From contig JAFEBL010000024.1 in NCBI GenBank assembly GCA_018242665.1, positions 71,299 to 106,743 of the forward strand: 35,445 nucleotides of DNA, read 5' to 3'. This document shows, in pieces, positions 32,998 to 35,445 of the stretch. The DNA is from Nitrospira sp. GTDB taxonomy: Bacteria; Nitrospirota; Nitrospiria; Nitrospirales; Nitrospiraceae. The notes below the pieces were generated by a model, which did no database searches, was not told the DNA's origin, and was given only the letters and a program-made list of their open reading frames with translations. Position numbers and translations under genes: made by a program. Numbering within the stretch: the first letter of the stretch is position 1; every line of letters begins with the position of its first letter.

Positions 32998-33921
32998 ATG
33001 AGCAATCGGGTTCAGGAGATTGTGAGCTGGTATGAGAGTGACAATGCGGGCACGAAGACGAACATTGCCCGACTGCTGAACGCGGGAAAACTGGCGGGAA
33101 CGGGCAAGTTGGTCATTCTGCCGGTCGATCAGGGATTCGAGCATGGCCCAGCGAGAAGTTTCGCGCCGAACCCCGGTGGCTACAATCCGCAGTACCATTT
33201 TCAACTGGCGATCGATGCCGGGTGCAACGCCTATGCGGCGCCGCTCGGATTCATTGAAGCCGGCGCCAGCCACTTCGCCGGGCAGATTCCGCTCATTCTC
33301 AAACTGAACAATCACGATGTGTTGCACGATGAGAAGGATCCTCTCCCGTCGGTCACGGGCAGCGTGCAGGATGCCTTGCGATTGGGCTGTTCCGCGGTGG
33401 GGTTCACGATTTATCCCGGCTCTTCTCATTGCAATCCGATGTACGAACAGTTGCGCGCGATCGCGGCGGAAGCCAAGAGTTGCGGCCTGGCCGTCGTGGT
33501 GTGGTCCTATCCGCGCGGGTCGGCGCTGAGCAAAGAGGGCGAGACGGCCTTGGATGTCGTGGCCTACGCCGCCCAGATTGCGGCCCAATTGGGGGCCCAT
33601 ATCATCAAGGTCAAATTACCCACGGCCCATTTGGAACAGGCTGCGGCCAAGAAGGTGTATGAGGCGGAAAAGATTCCTGCTGCGACGTTGGCCGAACGAG
33701 TGAGGCATATTGTGCAGAGTTCGTTCGATGGACGGCGGATCGTCATCTTCTCCGGCGGTGCCAAGAGTGACGAAAAAACGGTGTTCGATGAAGTGCGCGC
33801 GATTCGTGACGGCGGCGGATTCGGGTCGATCATCGGCCGGAACTCCTTCCAGCGGCCGAAGGCGGAAGCAGTAAAGTTCCTGAATACGATCATGGCATTG
33901 TACGCGGGCGAAAAACCATAA
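32998..33921 (+). CDS. fbaB: Fructose-bisphosphate aldolase, class I (FbaB/DhnA type)
   Basis: A 307-aa Schiff-base aldolase of the archaeal/DhnA class. Seen: LVILPVDQGFEHGPARSFAP, NAYAAPLGFIEAG, IPLILKLNNHDVL, GFTIYPGSSHCNPM, VVWSYPRGSALS, HIIKVKLPTAH (Lys204/Lys206; one is the likely Schiff-base lysine), FSGGAKSDEKTVFDE and GFGSIIGRNSFQRP, the phosphate-binding loop. The ATG at 32998 has a strong GGGAGG site at 32986-32991; a TTG two codons earlier is less likely. Converts fructose-1,6-bisphosphate to triose phosphates, or the reverse in gluconeogenesis. Next to fbp, this suggests a gluconeogenic direction. Confidence 0.9.
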   Translation: MSNRVQEIVSWYESDNAGTKTNIARLLNAGKLAGTGKLVILPVDQGFEHGPARSFAPNPGGYNPQYHFQLAIDAGCNAYAAPLGFIEAGASHFAGQIPLILKLNNHDVLHDEKDPLPSVTGSVQDALRLGCSAVGFTIYPGSSHCNPMYEQLRAIAAEAKSCGLAVVVWSYPRGSALSKEGETALDVVAYAAQIAAQLGAHIIKVKLPTAHLEQAAAKKVYEAEKIPAATLAERVRHIVQSSFDGRRIVIFSGGAKSDEKTVFDEVRAIRDGGGFGSIIGRNSFQRPKAEAVKFLNTIMALYAGEKP

Positions 33922-33948
33922 TAGGACATCTGATCGGCACGATCGATT

Positions 33949-35445
33949 ATGGAAGATTTTCGCTTCCCAACCGAGCCGCGTCCTGCGAGGCGCTCCTGGA
34001 TCTTCCCCGCCATGTTGTTGGCGGCGGGGGTGCTAATCGGCGTCGTCCTGACGTCCGATCTGGGATGGTTGCCCACCGGGCATGCCGTTCCGGAGTCGCC
34101 CGCTCCCGCTGCCCCAGTGCCCACGCCACGGCCGGTTTCGACGGCGGTGCAACCTAGCTTGCCCGGTGGGGGGGGGCAGAGTTTTGTCGATGTCGCCAAG
34201 GCCGTGAAGCCGGCCGTCGTGAACATCTTTGCGACGCGGAACGGCCCAAGCGAAGAAGGCAAAGGCACGCCATTCGAGGATCCGTTCTTCCGGCGGTTTT
34301 TCGGCGAAGAATGGATGAAACGATTCGAGGCGCCGAAGGAACGCAAGGAGCGGGGACTCGGCTCGGGAGTCATCGTCGATGCCAACGGGTTGATCATCAC
34401 GAACAACCATGTGGTCAATAAGGCGGACGAGATCAAGGTCTTCCTGTCCGACAAGCGGGAATTCAAAGCCAAGCTAGTGGGAACGGATGCCAAGACCGAC
34501 GTGGCAGTCCTGAAAATCGAGGCGACTGGATTGCCCACCGTGTCCTGGGCCGACTCCGACAAACTTGAAGTGGGAGAATTTGTGCTGGCCGTCGGCAATC
34601 CGTTCGGCCTCACGCAGACCGTGACCTTGGGCATCGTGAGCGCCCTCGGGCGCGCGGCCGGGATCGCCGAATACGAAGACTTCATCCAGACTGATGCCGC
34701 CATCAATCCCGGCAATTCTGGCGGCGCCCTGGTCAACGTCCGCGGCGAACTAGTCGGCATCAACACGGCCATCTATAGCCAGAGCGGCGGCAACATGGGA
34801 ATCGGGTTCGCGGTGCCGAGCAATATGGCCCATTCCATCATGGAGCAGTTGGTCCAGCACGGCAAAGTCGTGCGCGGGTGGTTGGGCGTGTCCATTCAGG
34901 AGTTGACGCCTGAACTGTCTTCGCAGTTCGGCGTGCCCAAGGATGTGAAGGGCGTGCTGGTCAGTGATGTCATGGATGATAGTCCGGCCAAGAAGGCTGG
35001 GTTCGATCGTGGCGATGTGATTGTCGAGTATGACGGCAAACCGATGGATTCCCCGGCGCATCTGCGCAATGCCGTCGCTCAAACGATCGTCGGGAAGAAG
35101 GTGACCGTCAAAATCATCCGCGAGAAAAAGGCGAAGTCCATCGAGTTGACCATCGCCGAGCAGCCCAAGAATCTGGCACAGGCAGGTGTGGAGGAGGGCG
35201 GAGAATCAGTGGCGCCGGCGGGGTTGCTGTCTGATATCGAAGTCAGGGAATTGAACAGTGAGCTGGCCGGACGGTACGGATTGAAGGGGAGCGATCGAGG
35301 GGTCGTGATTGTTCGCGTTAAACCCGGTAGTCCTGCGGAGGAGGCCGGTGTACGTGAGGGAGACCTCATGCTGGAGGTGAATCGCAAGTCGGTGGGAACG
35401 GTGAAGTCGTACGAACAGGTTGCTGCAAATCTGCCGAAGGACCAG
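33949..35445 (+). CDS. degP: DegP/HtrA-family serine protease, truncated by window end
   Basis: ATG 33949 opens a frame with no stop to the right edge, 499 codons seen. A membrane or signal segment RSWIFPAMLLAAGVLIGVVL (residues 15-34) exports it to the periplasm. A Pro-rich linker follows. The trypsin-like domain has the triad His154 (NNHVV), Asp184 (TDVAVL) and Ser257 (NPGNSGGAL). Two PDZ domains follow: RGWLGVSIQEL...SPAKKAGFDRGDVI and from LSDIEVRELN...PGSPAEEAGVREGDLM, the second near the end. This is the normal Do-family layout; little of the protein should be missing. It degrades or refolds misfolded envelope proteins. It is 27 bp after the aldolase. Confidence 0.93.
   Translation, partial: MEDFRFPTEPRPARRSWIFPAMLLAAGVLIGVVLTSDLGWLPTGHAVPESPAPAAPVPTPRPVSTAVQPSLPGGGGQSFVDVAKAVKPAVVNIFATRNGPSEEGKGTPFEDPFFRRFFGEEWMKRFEAPKERKERGLGSGVIVDANGLIITNNHVVNKADEIKVFLSDKREFKAKLVGTDAKTDVAVLKIEATGLPTVSWADSDKLEVGEFVLAVGNPFGLTQTVTLGIVSALGRAAGIAEYEDFIQTDAAINPGNSGGALVNVRGELVGINTAIYSQSGGNMGIGFAVPSNMAHSIMEQLVQHGKVVRGWLGVSIQELTPELSSQFGVPKDVKGVLVSDVMDDSPAKKAGFDRGDVIVEYDGKPMDSPAHLRNAVAQTIVGKKVTVKIIREKKAKSIELTIAEQPKNLAQAGVEEGGESVAPAGLLSDIEVRELNSELAGRYGLKGSDRGVVIVRVKPGSPAEEAGVREGDLMLEVNRKSVGTVKSYEQVAANLPKDQ

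Noticed and set aside
33564..34772. 402-aa open frame on the minus strand
   Set aside because: Antisense to the aldolase end and to the HtrA protease, both with clear active sites; Ser/Thr/Pro-rich low-information translation.

Overview
The window is a nearly continuous, plus-strand block of about 30 genes for making a complex surface glycan, followed by a few core-metabolism and envelope genes. Moderate to high GC, many GTG starts, a class I FbaB/DhnA-type aldolase beside a class I fructose-1,6-bisphosphatase, and an HtrA protease with a DUF3108 protein suggest a Gram-negative environmental bacterium. Nitrospirota (Nitrospira-like) is my best guess, from general impression only. No rRNA, tRNA, CRISPR, integrase or transposase was seen.

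Region 1 (1-9.9 kb) is a nonulosonic-acid (sialic/legionaminic-like) module. It starts with the 3' end of a frame-broken sugar formyltransferase-like gene. Then come NeuB-type synthase, NeuD-type acyltransferase, a CBS plus nucleotidyltransferase protein (PtmE-like), a NodB-like deacetylase, a methyltransferase, a B12-type radical SAM protein, NeuA-type CMP-sugar synthetase, and a GT-B-like surface-carbohydrate protein that overlaps neuA by 4 nt. The dehydratase, aminotransferase and epimerase steps are not in the window and may lie to the left.

Region 2 (9.9-25.8 kb) is an assembly, decoration and export module. It has a PglK/MsbA-like ABC flippase, four more methyltransferases, an alpha/alpha-barrel protein, five free-standing glycosyltransferases, a membrane polymerase/ligase fused to a complete GT4 glycosyltransferase in one 874-aa frame, and a Wzx-like flippase. 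Many genes overlap by 4 nt (GTGA/ATGA), as expected of one translationally coupled transcript.

Region 3 (25.8-31.7 kb) holds the initiating undecaprenyl-phosphate sugar-phosphate transferase (WcaJ type), a KdsC-like phosphatase, a bifunctional mannose-1-P guanylyltransferase/mannose-6-P isomerase, phosphomannomutase, and a secreted DUF3108 protein. GC looks higher from about 24.6 kb onward.

Region 4 (31.7-35.4 kb) has a clear promoter, a strong hairpin and a ribosome-site palindrome in front of fructose-1,6-bisphosphatase, then a class I aldolase and a DegP/HtrA protease cut by the right edge. The likely overall logic is this: gluconeogenesis supplies fructose-6-P, ManC/ManB make GDP-mannose, the WcaJ homologue starts a lipid-linked glycan, the glycosyltransferases and methyltransferases build and cap it, the nonulosonate module adds an acidic sugar, and one or both flippases plus the Wzy-GT fusion export and polymerise or ligate it.
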